DNA from: Aldrovandia affinis
Lineage: Eukaryota > Chordata > Actinopteri > Notacanthiformes > Halosauridae
Direction of reading: 5' to 3'
NCBI GenBank assembly: GCA_029706075.1
Contig: JAINUG010000005.1
Coordinates: forward strand, 3,523,001 to 3,587,000
Length of the DNA stretch: 64,000 bases
The position numbers and the translations under genes are program-made. This document shows, piece after piece, positions 47,986 to 58,234 of this stretch; the first letter of the stretch is position 1, and each line of letters opens with the position of its first letter. The notes beneath the pieces were generated by a model. The model ran no database searches. It was not told where the DNA came from and was given only the letters and a program-made list of their open reading frames with translations.

Positions 47986-48610
47986 CCAACCAGCATTTTT
48001 TAAGGGCTGGTAGTTCCTGGAGGCAGGAAATGTAGATATATAGGGAAACAAATAAAGGTAGGTGTGTGTGCAAATGTTTAAGTAGTTTTATCTCTGGACA
48101 GGTGATCCAGAAATGGTTTCATAGCAGACTGAAAGAAACAGACAAGGGAGGACCTTGCCTTTTAAAGACTGAAGTTTTAATAGCAGTACACCCCCAGTTT
48201 GTGTAGCCGAGCTGTCCAGCGAGTGGAAGGGATAAGGGATGGTTTGTATTGAGCCTGGCACCGTCATGCCTAGCACTCAGTATCTGATCACTCCAGCCCC
48301 TAAGTGAAATCAAATACAGCACAATGTAGCTCTTAGCTATCATTGTTAGGCACAATGAGTTCTGACAACAGATGAGCATGGGCACTATGACATGAGGTAA
48401 TATTACTATTACACATCATTTTCTGGGCCTTATATTAAGGATACAGAAATACATTGCAATAATGGAATGCAGTTTATTGGCACAATACTGGTATGTTGGA
48501 CCATTGCAGATGGTGAAAGTTGATAGATAATGAGGTTGCCATTTTAACATGAAACACTATTTCAAAGAACATATTAAAAACATAAGAATACATAATGATG
48601 AACAGGATGT
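47986..48610. other. Unassigned DNA
   Basis: Nothing recognised. Confidence 0.5.
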
Positions 48611-48935
48611 AGATTCCCCGCCATGCCAGAGTCGGCTCTGGCCGGGACTGCCACCGGGAGCGGCAATTAGCTGTCCGCCCCAGGGAGGGGGGAGGGAAGC
48701 GGACAGGATGTTCGCTGCGCACAGGAGTGGCTCTGGGGTGCCAGAGTTACGGTCGACGGCTTGGCGAGTGGTGTCTCGGAAGAGACGATGCTTTGCCTTC
48801 GACACCGCCGGTCACAGGGCTACTGCAGCGAACTCATAGTACGAGGGGGGGGATTGACATGAAAATAATGGGTGTTGGCTATCAAATTGGGAGAAAAATG
48901 GGAGAATAATCTGAAACAAAATTTCCTTTAAAAAA
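48611..48935 (+). mobile_element. SINE, family 1, head truncated
   Basis: The body begins within the element (CCCGCCATGCCAGAGTCGGC), continues with GTCCGCCCCAGGGAGGGG, GGTCACAGGGCTACTGCAGC and GGGGGGGATTGACATG, and ends GGGAGAATAATCTGAAACAA. Confidence 0.88.
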
Positions 48936-49122
48936 TATCCAGTACTACATCAAGCCTGGACTTGAATACCCCAAGTGTTTCTGCCTCCACTACATGACCT
49001 GGCAAGCTGTTCCACGCATTGACAACTCTCTCTACAGTTAGCAATAGCATCACCCAGGAAGGGAAGCATACCAGCATACTCCCAGCCACAGTCAGCACTG
49101 GCATGCTCAAGATTGTATTCAA
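48928..49122 (-). pseudogene. C-terminal fragment of a LINE ORF2
   Basis: The minus-strand frame ends with RVVNAWNSLPGHVVEAETLG and FKSRLD, the signature tail of CR1/Jockey-type LINE reverse transcriptase proteins (WNSLP...FKxRLD). Only about 35 residues are convincing (about 48930-49035). The rest of the element is missing. Confidence 0.7.
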
Positions 49123-49126
49123 CTCT

Positions 49127-49335
49127 ACCTTAGCTCAGATGGTAGAGTATGGCACTGGCAATGCCAAGGTTGTGGGTTCAATCTCATGGGACTACATGGC
49201 CGTCGTTCGAATGGGACGGTAAAAACCGAGGTCCTGACTCTCTGTGGTCATAAAAGATCCCAAGAGTAGGGTGTTAACCTGGTGTCCTGGCCAAATTCCC
49301 AACCAAGACATATATATTGTGGCAGCCGGCAGAGG
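49127..49335 (+). mobile_element. tRNA-headed SINE, family 3
   Basis: The head has an A box (TAGCTCAGATGGTAGAGTAT) and a B box (GGTTCAATCTC). The middle GGGACGGTAAAAACCGAGGT, CCTGACTCTCTGTGGTCATA, AAAGATCCCAAGAG and GGTGTCCTGGCCAAATTCCC forms a body distinct from families 1 and 2. The head resembles that of the V-SINE at 16 kb (GGCACTGGCAATGCC). The L2 tail at 49395 lies just downstream and may belong to it. Confidence 0.8.
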
Positions 49336-49387
49336 TGTATGAGAGGAGAGGTGGTGGAAAAAAATAAAAATAATAATAATAATTCAC

Positions 49388-49577
49388 TAACCTTTTCCTT
49401 CCCGGTGTTACAGATATGGTACGCAGATGCCTGCAATGATGTCTATTGCTGTATTCCTGCACTGATCTCGTGCGCTAACTATGATTGTTCCTACCATGTA
49501 TTAATGCACATCTTGTAAGTCGCTCTGGATAAGAGAGTCTGCTAAATGCTTAAAATGTAAATGTAAAATGTAAAATA
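49388..49577 (+). mobile_element. L2 LINE 3' tail
   Basis: Matches the reverse complement of 32725-32910 almost base for base (ACTAACCTTTTCCTTCCCGG, GATGTCTATTGCTGT, GCGCTAACTATGATTGTTCC, TTGTAAGTCGCTCTGGATAA). The hairpin stem has one mismatch (AGAGAG instead of AGAGCG). It is either a 5'-truncated LINE insertion or the tail of the family 3 SINE. Confidence 0.92.
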
Positions 49578-50208
49578 GATATGTGCGCTTCCCAGTTTTT
49601 ACCTCTATGCCCATACATGGAGTTCCTGCGTTGCCACCGGTGAGATTGACAATCAAGTCAATGCCCATATATGGAGTTCCACAGCAATCGGGGAAATTAA
49701 CAACACTTGTTCCTCATTCACAACGCACAGCTGCAGGGAATCAACTTGTTCCTCATTGGAGACGCACAGAAAAGGGAAATCTCACACACACACGGGAGAG
49801 TACCTTAACCGGGAAATCAAAGGAGGACGTGAGTAGAGAGACTAAAGAAAGAATATTAACACTGTGTATGATCTTGTTTGGAAGGTGGAATCTGCTGTGT
49901 GCTGTTATTCCGACTGTCTGAGAACCCGCCCCGTGATTGACCCTCGCCTGCCTGACTTACCTCCGCCTAGCCCAATCCTGGACCGTCTGAGATTCCGTCT
50001 TCGTGTCTCCGAACCCTGCAATATATATACGGATATCATCCATCCGAGACATTCCTGGAATGTGGATTGGACTGTATTGTTAGGAGTAACATTTTACTCT
50101 TGCTCACACCAAACCGCTAATACATTTTTGAGTTTAATCTATTTTGGTGTGGACAATAAATTTATCGTTTTCAGTCACGTGAACACTCTCCCAACCCACG
50201 AGTGTGTC

Positions 50209-50210
<2 letters not shown>
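49578..50210. other. Unassigned, possibly LTR-like; short imperfect duplications
   Basis: TGCCCATACATGGAGTTCC and TGCCCATATATGGAGTTCC (49608 and 49662), and two TTGTTCCTCATT phrases, are repeated locally. AATAAATTTATCG at about 50155 could be a polyadenylation signal. No LTR ends were located. Confidence 0.35.

Positions 50211-50244
<34 letters not shown>
50211..50244. repeat. (AT)n microsatellite
   Basis: About 16 AT units immediately before the Tc1 end, supplying its TA target. Confidence 0.95.
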
Positions 50245-50247
<3 letters not shown>

Positions 50248-50969
50248 TGAGCACCATAATTCATTGGACAGTGACACATTTTTTGTTATTTTGGTTCTGT
50301 ACTCTAGCACTTTGAATTTGAAAGGATACAATGACAATGAGGTTTTTGATGAAAATTTGAGGGTATTTTCATCCATATCGGATACTATAAGTATTTGTTG
50401 AATTGGCTTCACAGATGTGTTTTGTTAGGCAGGTGTATTCAATTGTGTCGTTAGTGAATGCAGAAGAGAGCTGTTGATGTCTAGTCTTGATTCTAGACTT
50501 TGCAGTTACCTTTGGAGATTGTTGTTGGGGCGTGACAACATGAGGAAGACAACAGTGTGGGGATGCAAATTAAGCTGGCTGTCATAAGGCTCAGAAATGA
50601 AAATCAACCAATCAGGAACATTGCAAAACCCTGGGCATGCCCAAATCAACAGTTTGGTTCATCCTTAACAAGAAAAAAACAACTGGTGAACTCAATGATA
50701 AAAAAAAAACTGCATTTCCCCTGTCTAGTCTCCCTGCAATCCTTTGCAATCCTTTAGAAATCACCAAAATATGGAGCCATCCACTCAAAACTAAATCATT
50801 ACTGATGGCACAATAATGTTTTATTTCCATCTTTTTGGATATTTTTGTCAACTTGGTGTTTGGACATTGTTAAGACCTGGGAGCACATGGTGATTGGTAA
50901 CAGAGCAGCATTCATTAAAACTACCCAGAATATATATTTTCTTCTTTTTGTGACCTTCTTGAAAAAAGA

Positions 50970-51331
50970 TGTCGACTACAACCAAAAAGATGGCAGAGGA
51001 ATTAGAAGAGATAAAAAAATCGCTCAATTTTATGCCTGAGGAGATCAGTAAAGTGGCACAGTAAACAGCAAGTTAACCTCATGGATCTAATGGAGGAGGT
51101 TCGTGAGATGAGGGCTACAATCAACCAAAGAGACCAGAGGATTGAACTGCTGGAACAAAGGATTGACGACTTGGAGCAGTACTCCCGTGCTGATGACCTT
51201 ATCATCACTGGGCTGGATACCAAACATTGCAGCTATGCCAGGGCTGCAGCCGGTGACCGACAAGGGAGGACGCACCACCTGAGGAGCTCTAGAGTAACAA
51301 GTGGTCCAATTCATGAACAGTAAGAACATTC
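50970..51331 (+). pseudogene. LINE ORF1 fragment with coiled coil
   Basis: The frame begins with the AEELEEIKKSLNFMPEEISK stretch, then continues after a shift with LMEEVREMRATINQRDQRIE and LLEQRIDDLEQYSRADDL, a heptad-patterned coiled coil typical of ORF1 trimerisation domains in non-LTR elements. The frame resumes after the hAT insertion (SQQISACHIFPRKDNTN). Stops and shifts make it non-functional. Confidence 0.75.
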
Positions 51332-51539
51332 ACTTAGAGCAGGCATGTCCAAAGTCCGGTTCAAATTTCCACCGGCCCGCAGCCTCTGTCGTAAAATCAA
51401 TAATATGCGGCCCGCCAGCACTGTTGACCACAGTATAAAATACACGCGTACAAAAAAGCTATTTTATATTTCACCAGAAGATGGCAGTAGACCTGTGGCC
51501 GCACTCTCGCCGCGTGACCCTTGTCAACCCATTTCAAAA

Positions 51540-51976
51540 ATGGCGACTGTAATTAAAAAAAGGAAAGTTGACAGCGAGGGCCGCTGCTTCCAGGAAAAGT
51601 GGAAATTGGAGTATTTTTTCACTGAAATACGAAACAACTGTGTCTGCCTAATTTGCCAAGAGACTGTGGCTGTTTTCAAGGAATTTAATATCAAGAGGCA
51701 CTACCAGACGAACATGCTAACTACGACAAGCTAACTGGGAACGAACGCGGAGAAAAATTGAAGCAACTGGAAGCTGTTTTAACGGCACAGCAGCGCTTTT
51801 TCACAAGAGCCCGTGAGTCAAATGAAAATGCCACAAAGGCGAGCTACGAGGTGGCAACGCTGATTGCCAAGCACTGCAAACCTTTTACTGAGGGTGAATT
51901 TATTAATGACTGCGTGATGAAAATGGTGGAGAGAATTTGTCCTGAGAAGAAGCAAGAGGAAAACCACTGTTTTTGA
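51540..51976 (+). pseudogene. hAT transposase N-terminal fragment (BED-type zinc finger)
   Basis: The start MATVIKKRKVD at 51540 opens a frame with CVCLICQETVAVFKEFNIKR-HY, a Cys-Cys-His-type BED/zinc-finger DNA-binding domain like that of GTF2IRD2/ZBED-related hAT proteins. A frameshift near 51715 moves to the frame 51758-51976, which reads LEAVLTAQQRFFTRARESNE, the helical region after the finger. It ends at TGA. The RNaseH-like catalytic core is absent. Confidence 0.82.
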
Positions 51977-52146
51977 GCCAGACCTGGCCTATTTACTGCA
52001 GTCGAGGTCTCGGTATCACCCTTCACATTAGTGCAGGCAAGTTATTTGTTTAGTCTTCTGAGGTGAATAAATTCTAAAATGTCAGTGAATAGATTTGTTT
52101 TTGTGATGATCAAAACCACAGTTTTGAATATGCACTGAGTCTTTTC

Positions 52147-52408
52147 AATCCGTGTATCATTTGTTCTTTTGTTTTTCAATTGACAATCAAACCGGGTCTC
52201 GTAAACCCGACAAATTAAATATTAAAATCAAATTCGGTCCGGCAGCCCGTTTTTCCATTTCGTATTTTTGATCCGAGTCTAAATTTGAAATAATTAAAAA
52301 CATGGCATTTTAGGTTTTTGATATCCGATTCAAAATCAAATAGCATATTTTCGTTTTTTGATTTTTGATGTTCAATTGAAAAACAAAAGAACGAGTGATA
52401 CAAGGATT
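52147..52408. mobile_element. Foldback (palindromic) element inside the hAT
   Basis: The left arm (52147-52190: AATCCGTGTATCATTTGTTC, TTTTGTTTTTCAATTGA) pairs with the right arm (52365-52408: TCAATTGAAAAACAAAAGAA, then TGATACAAGGATT). The arms are about 40 bp with few mismatches. The interior has repeated AAATCAAA words. No coding capacity and no clear duplication. Confidence 0.8.
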
Positions 52409-52879
52409 CATATGGCCCTCAATGTTTTGTACTTCTGAATAAGATAACTGTTAGTGTTATTTTCCTGTTCACATGTTTTGAATTTAGAAGTTTACAGAGA
52501 GCATTTAATAGTGAATAATATGTAATGTTTCAAATGAACCTAGATATGTTTAATCTTCCCGAAAGTTTTTTTTTCCAGACAGACTTTTTCTTCATTTTAT
52601 GTGGTCTTCAAATATAAAAGGCAGAGTGATTTTGGTAAAAACTTGTTTAGATTTATTTGTGTTCTGTGTGAAGAAATGAAAAGTATGCCATTTGCAATAA
52701 AAATGTCATAAAATAGTTCATTTGCATTTAATGTTAATGGTTCAAAGAATGTCAGGCTGAATGGTCGGCCCCCACACATTTTCACTTCACCAAATCTGGC
52801 CCTCTTTGCAAAAAGTTTGGACACCCCTGACTTAGAGAGTCAGCAAATCTCAGCCTGTCACATTTTCCCACGCAAGGAT

Positions 52880-53790
52880 AACACAAATTATCTTCCTCAA
52901 TTTTCAAAAATACAAGAGAAATTATTTGTGAAACAATTGGATCTCTTCATTGATAAATACAAATTACTGAGTGAACACCAGTATGGATTTAGGGAAAATA
53001 GAACCACTACCTATGCAGTAATGGAGATGGTAGAAGAAATAACAAAGGCAGTTTAAAATGACGAGTGTTCTGTTGGTATTTATATTGATCTACAGAAGGC
53101 TTTTGATACTATAGATCACAGCACATTACTGAGAAAATTGGAGAAGTATGGAATAAGAGGTGTAGCATACTCTTGGTTGAAAAGCTACTTGGAAAATAGA
53201 CAGCAATGTGTGCAAATTAACAACACTGTCAGGACTTAGGAAGGTCACCTGTGGAGTACCCCAGGGATCGGTGATTGGTCCATAACTTTTTTTACTTTAT
53301 ATTAACGATATTTGTAATGTTACGGAACTGTTAAAATGTGTTATTTTTGCAGATGATACAAATATATTTTGCTCTGGGAAAAATTTTATGGAACTTTTGT
53401 CTGCTATTGAAAGGGAGTTGGAACTTGGTTTGATGTTAATAAACTGTCTCTCAATATTAAGAAAACTAAATTTATGGTTTTTGGAAATCGAATAGAAATT
53501 GGTGGGGATATTAAATTAAAAATCTGTGATGTTGAAATTGAAAGAGATAAAATTCCTAGGGGTTATTATTGATAATAAATTAACATGGAAACAACATATT
53601 GAATATATTAAAGGAAAGATTTCAAAGTCAATAGCCATCCTGTATAATTCTAGAGATATATTAAATTATAAGGCTTTGTATATAATTTATTGCTCACTTA
53701 TACTTCCTTATGTATCTTATTGTGTGGAATTGTGGGGGTCGACTTTTAAAACGACTATAAATTCAATAGTCGTACTACAAAAATGAGCCG
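52880..53790 (+). pseudogene. LINE reverse transcriptase remnant
   Basis: Across three frames the reading includes FSKIQEKLFVKQLDLFI, LLSEHQYGFRENRTTTYAV, YIDLQKAFDTIDH (first D), a GVPQGSVIG-type motif (about 53255-53280), FADDTNIF (the ADD box, about 53347-53370), and 53526-53786 with FLGVIIDNKLTWKQHIEYIK and LPYVSYCVELWGS. This is Jockey/CR1-group organisation. Several stops and shifts are present. The endonuclease is missing. Confidence 0.85.
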
Positions 53791-54805
53791 GATCCCATGC
53801 TATGAAATGTTATGATTTGGTATATTATAAAATAATGCAAATAATGTATAGAGCTAAATCAAAGGTACTCACAGACTGTGTACAAAGGTTTTTTTCAATA
53901 CAGGAGTCCAAATATGATTTGAGAGAAGTTTATTGTACAAAAAGCTAAAAAAGAGATTAAAAGGAGATGTATTTCTATTGTTGGGGTTAAATTATGGAAC
54001 GATGCTAATATAAATGTAAGAATGTGCAATTCGCTTTCGGTTTTCAAAAGAATGGCTTATAAAGCTATTTGTTAGGGTTACAAGAGTAAATTATTTTCTT
54101 TTACTTTATTTTTTCCTTTTCTTTTATTATTTTTTGGAGGGTAGCTTAAATTGATAAGTATGTAGGATAGGCATATATAAGCATTATGCTTCTGCCTATA
54201 CCTTTTCAGTCACTACCTTGCTTATATTGTCCGGACTGTTTATATTTATTGTATTGTGTGATGACTGAATAAAGACTACAACTACTACTAAAAGACCCAG
54301 TAGACCGAGGAAGACCACTGTAGTGGATGACCGGACAATACCCTCTATGGTGAAGAAAACCCCCCTGACAATGGCCCAACAGATCAAAAATACTCTCCTG
54401 GATGCAGGTGTAGGTGTCAAAGTCTACCATACATAGAAGACTACACCAGCAGGACTACAGAAGGTACACTACAAGATGCAGACTACTGATAAGCCTGAAG
54501 AACAGAAAGGCGAGATTACGGTTTGCTAAAAAGCACCTAAAAGACCCCCAAGAGTTCTGGAACAAAGTCTTGTGGACAGATGAGACAAAGATTAACATGT
54601 ACCAGAGTGATGGAAAGAGGAAAGTGTGGAGAAAAAAAGGAAATGCCCATGATCCAAAGCATACCACCTCATCCGTGAAACATGGTGGAGGGGGTGTTAT
54701 AGCTTGGGCCTGTATGACTGCCAGTGGAATGGGCTCACTTGTCTTCATTGATGATGTGACTGCAGACAGAAGTAGAACAATGAATTCTGAAGTCCACAGA
54801 AATAT

Positions 54806-55190
54806 ATATATATATATATTTTTTTATTTGTTTCTGATTTTATCCCATTTTTCTCCCAATTTGGTAGCCAATTAGACCCGCTATTTTTACGTCAATCCCC
54901 CCCTAGTAATGTGAGTTCGCTGCCGTAGTCCTGCGACCGGTAGTGACGAAGCGAAGTGACCTCTCTTACGAGACGGCACCCGCAGGCCGTCGACCGTAAC
55001 CCGGTACTACAGGGCCACTCTACGCAGCGAACGTCACGTCGGCTCCTCCCCCTCCCTGGGGCGGACAGCCAATCGCCGCCCCCTGGTGGCACTCCCGGCC
55101 AGAGCCGACACTTGGCGAGACGGGGAATTTAACCCCGGTCTCCGTGGCCAGCGTCGGACGTTGTAACCACTGGACCACGCGGGAGGCCGT
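54806..55190 (-). mobile_element. Full-length SINE, family 1, inserted in the Tc1 element
   Basis: Flanked by perfect 14-bp duplications GTCCACAGAAATAT (54792-54805 and 55191-55204). The minus-strand head GGCCTCCCGCGTGGTCCAGT lies at the right, and an A/T-rich tail at the left (54806-54840). Length 385 bp. It is the cleanest reference copy of the family in the window. Confidence 0.96.
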
Positions 55191-55244
55191 GTCCACAGAA
55201 ATATTTGATCTGCTCAGATAAAACCAAATGCCTCCAAACTCATT

Positions 55245-55580
55245 GTGTCACGATTGGTAGCGGAAAACCAGGCATGGACCCAGAAATGCAATAATGTCCA
55301 TTATTGCGTAAATAACAGCCAATGGTCAAACAGGAGCAATCAGGGCAATACAGGCATCCAAAGAGTGGTCGGGGACAGGCAAAGCTCGTTCCAGGCTTCA
55401 GCTGTGTCAGAGGCAGGCAAGACGTGGTCAATGGGCAGGCGGAGGTCGATAACAGGAAATCAGTCCGGGGAACACAGAGAGGAGCAGGACTGGAACCACG
55501 AGGAGCACAAACAGGTGGATCGGGAACGAGACTGAGACAGAAATGAACACGGAAGCACGAGCTGTGGGGCGGGGGGGTCA
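55245..55580 (-). mobile_element. Possible LTR or other repeat fragment
   Basis: On the minus strand the end reads TGGGTCCATGCCTGGTTTTC and then CCAATCGTGACA, a phrase typical of fish Ty3/gypsy LTR ends, and its outermost bases are TGTCAC on the plus strand. No partner end or duplication was found. It abuts the truncated Tc1 at 55244. Confidence 0.35.
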
Positions 55581-56399
55581 TATCTGTATATAAATCCGTA
55601 GAAGTTGATGCTTTGTTTAATATGCGGTAATAAGCAAAATAAGGAAGTGAGGGAAATCTGAAACGTTTATTGAATAATCAAAATGTGGGACATCTGGTCG
55701 CCCTAGTTAATTTAGTTTAGTATTTTATGCCATGTGGTTATGTACTCAATCACAATGTAGTGAAAGCAAGTCTTATAACTTCATCTTCACAAGGCTCCTG
55801 GTGTGACTTCAGCCCTGGTTGAATGTGACACTTAGGAGGGCTGAACGGTTTGTACAACAAAACAAAAACCCAAATCTGCTTCTTTATCCCCTATGAACGT
55901 ACCGTTATCCACTGATCCCACCACTTAAAAAATAAGCATACAGTCAGTTGAATATCAAACAATCACAACAATTGTGTGCTGCCATTAAAAAGTAGGGTTT
56001 CTTCTAAATAGCAAAAGCTAGAAAAAACACACACTGTAGAAAAGTTGCTGGCTTTAAGGGCAGTAAAACACGTATAAGAGGGAAGAAAGCCACATAATCT
56101 CAAAATTTACAGTGCTAATTAATTAATCGATGTTGGCTGGCAAGTAGCCTTCTTCGGGGTGTTCAAAAAGTTTCTTAAAATGCCAGAGCTGGGGGAAATT
56201 CCACAAATCCCAATGAGACTATAAAGCAAACCCATTTGCTCATCATTTGTTCGCTTGGAAAAAAACACACATGCCCACTGTCTCCTCTCTCTCTCTACTA
56301 TACATACAGACAAAAACACACACACACACACACTGACATAATTACTCACTGTAAAGCTCTTTCTCTCTCTCTTTCGCTCACTCTTTCTCTCTCTGCTAA

Positions 56400-56446
<47 letters not shown>

Positions 56447-56595
56447 AGAGGGGCTGCTTTTCATTGAGTATTCTTGCACTCTGCAGGTTTATCACACTGC
56501 AGAAGCTATGTCTTCACTTTCCCATCCCTTTGTATTTGAGCAAAGGGCATTCATTTAAATACGCTTAGGATATAGGGTAAAATTAGTCAAATATA
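55581..56595. other. Unassigned DNA with AC/CT microsatellites
   Basis: AC runs lie at about 56315-56331 and 56402-56440 and CT runs at 56279-56296 and 56362-56396. No gene recognised. Confidence 0.6.
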
Positions 56596-58234
56596 CAGTG
56601 AGCACCATAATTAATTGGACAGTGACACATTTTTGGTTATTTTGGTTCTGTAATCTAGCACTTTGAGATTGATGACAATGAGGTTGAAGTGCAGACTGTC
56701 AGCTTTAATTTGAGGGTATTTTCATCCATATCGGATGAACCGTTTAGAAATTATAGAACCTTTTGTACATAGACCCCCCCCCCCCATTTTCAGGCACCAT
56801 AATTCATTGGACAGTTTAACGTAATGTAGAATAAAGTAATCATTTTTAGTATTTGGTCGCATATCCTTAGCTTGCAATGACTGCTTGAAGTCTGTGATGC
56901 ATAGACATCACCAGATGCTGGGTATCTTCCCTGGTGATGCTCTGCCAGGCCTGTACTGCAGCCATCTTCAGTTCCTGCTTGTTTTCGGGGACTTTTTGCC
57001 TTCAGTCTCCTCTTCAGCATGTAAAATGCATGTTCAATTGGATTCAGATCCGGTGATTGACTCAGCCAGTCAAGTATTTTCCACTTTTTGGCCGCCAAAA
57101 ACCCCTTCGTTGCTCTAGCAGTATGGGTCATTGTCTTGTTACATGATGAAGTGCTGTCCAATGAGTTTGGAGGCATTTGGTTTTATCTGAGCAGATAAAA
57201 TATTTCTGTAGACTTCAGAATTAATTGTTCTACTTCTGTCTGCAGTCACATCATCGATGAAGACAAGTGAGCCCATTCCACTGGCAGCCATACAGGCCCA
57301 AGCCATAACACCCCCTCCACCATGTTTCACGGATGAGGTGGTATGCTTTGGATCATGGGCATTTCCTTTTTTTCTCCACACTTTCCTCTTTCCATCACTC
57401 TGGTACATGTTAATCTTTGTCTCATCTGTCCACAAGACTTTGTACCAGAACTCTTGGGGCTCTTTTAGGTGCTTTTTAGCAAACCGTAATCTCGCCTTTC
57501 TGTTCTTCAGGCTTATCAGTGGTTTGCATCTTGTAGTGTACCCTCTGTAGTCCTGCTGGTGTAGTCTTCTACGTATGGTAGACTTTGACACATCTACACC
57601 TGCATCCAGGAGAGTATTTTTGATCTGTTGGGCCGTTGTCAGGGGGGTTTTCTTCACCATAGAGAGTATTCTCTGGTCATCCACTACAGTGGTCTTCCTC
57701 GGTCTACTGGGTCTTTTGACATAATTGAGTTCACCAGTTGTTTTTTTCTTGTTAATGATGCACCAAACTGTTGACTTGTGCATGCCCAGGGTTTTTGCAA
57801 TGTTCCTGATTGATTGAGTTTCATTTCTGAGCCTCATGACGACCATCTTAATTTGCATCGACACTGCTGTCTTCCTCATGTTGTCACACCCCAACAACAA
57901 TCTCCAAAGGCAATTGCAAAGTCTAGAATCAAGACTAGACATCAACAGCTCTCCTATGAATTCAGTAACAACACAAATGAATACACTTGCCTAACGAAAC
58001 ACATCTGGGAAGCCAATTCAACAAATACTTGAAGTACCTTAAAATGGGGGGGCCATGTACAAAAGGTGCTGTCATTTCTAAATGGTTCATTCGATATGGA
58101 TGAAAATACCCTCAAATTAAAGCTGACAGTCTGCACTTCAAACTCGTTGTCATTGTATCCTTTCACGCTCAAAGTGCTACAGAACCAAAATAACAAAAAA
58201 TGTGTCACTGTCCAATGAATTATGGTGCACACTG
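56596..58234 (-). mobile_element. Tc1-like transposon with both ends
   Basis: The left end CAGTGAGCACCATAATTAAT and the right end ATTATGGTGCACACTG are inverted repeats, with TA on both sides (56594-56595 and 58235-58236). It is the same family as the element at 50245. Length about 1.64 kb. A poly-C run at about 56767-56776 lies in the 3' region. The transposase is broken but its catalytic frame is long. Confidence 0.95.
56840..57879 (-). pseudogene. Tc1-type transposase with stop and frameshifts
   Basis: The frame from 57879 (MRKTAVSMQIKMVVMRLRNE) is open to 57139. It holds the HTH (RNIAKTLGMHKSTVWCIINK), the RPSRPRKT hook, the second HTH (VSKSTIRRRLHQQDYRGYTT), the first D in VLWTDETKI and the VKHGGGGVMAWACMAASG block. 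A TAA then precedes the second aspartate, and a small deletion shifts the frame. The frame 57176-56790 has [20 protein letters not shown] with the E. A further shift follows near 57000. The start was chosen over an earlier ATG at 57945 because of its position relative to the HTH. Confidence 0.9.

Larger units (their letters stand above)
51340..52829 (+). mobile_element. hAT transposon (deletion derivative) inserted in the LINE
   Basis: The ends CAGGCATGTCCAAAGTCCGG and GTTTGGACACCCCTG are imperfect hAT/Charlie-type inverted repeats. A perfect 8-bp duplication ACTTAGAG flanks it (51332-51339 and 52830-52837). The transposase N-terminus remains and the catalytic part is missing. A foldback element (52147-52408) sits in its 3' half. 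Confidence 0.95.
50703..54290 (+). mobile_element. Jockey/CR1-type LINE inserted in the Tc1 element
   Basis: Starts after Tc1 sequence at about 50703 and ends with AATAAAGACTACAACTACTA-CT before Tc1 resumes. It carries an ORF1-like part (50970-51331), is interrupted by a hAT element (51340-52829), and then has a reverse transcriptase part (52880-53786). ORF1 is joined to the reverse transcriptase by an internal deletion near 52893, removing the ORF1 end and the endonuclease. Excluding the hAT, about 2.1 kb remain. Confidence 0.85.
50245..55244 (+). mobile_element. Tc1-like transposon broken into three pieces by later insertions
   Basis: Piece 1 (50245-50702) runs from the 5' end CAGTGAGCACCATAATTCAT to the transposase HTH region. 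Piece 2 (54291-54805) and piece 3 (55205-55244) continue the same element, matching the relative at 56596-58234. Between pieces 1 and 2 lies a LINE, and between 2 and 3 a SINE. Transposase readings in piece 2 (54414-54790) include NKVLWTDETKINMYQSDGK (first D) and KHGGGGVIAWACMTASGMG. The 3' third is missing beyond 55244. Confidence 0.9.
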
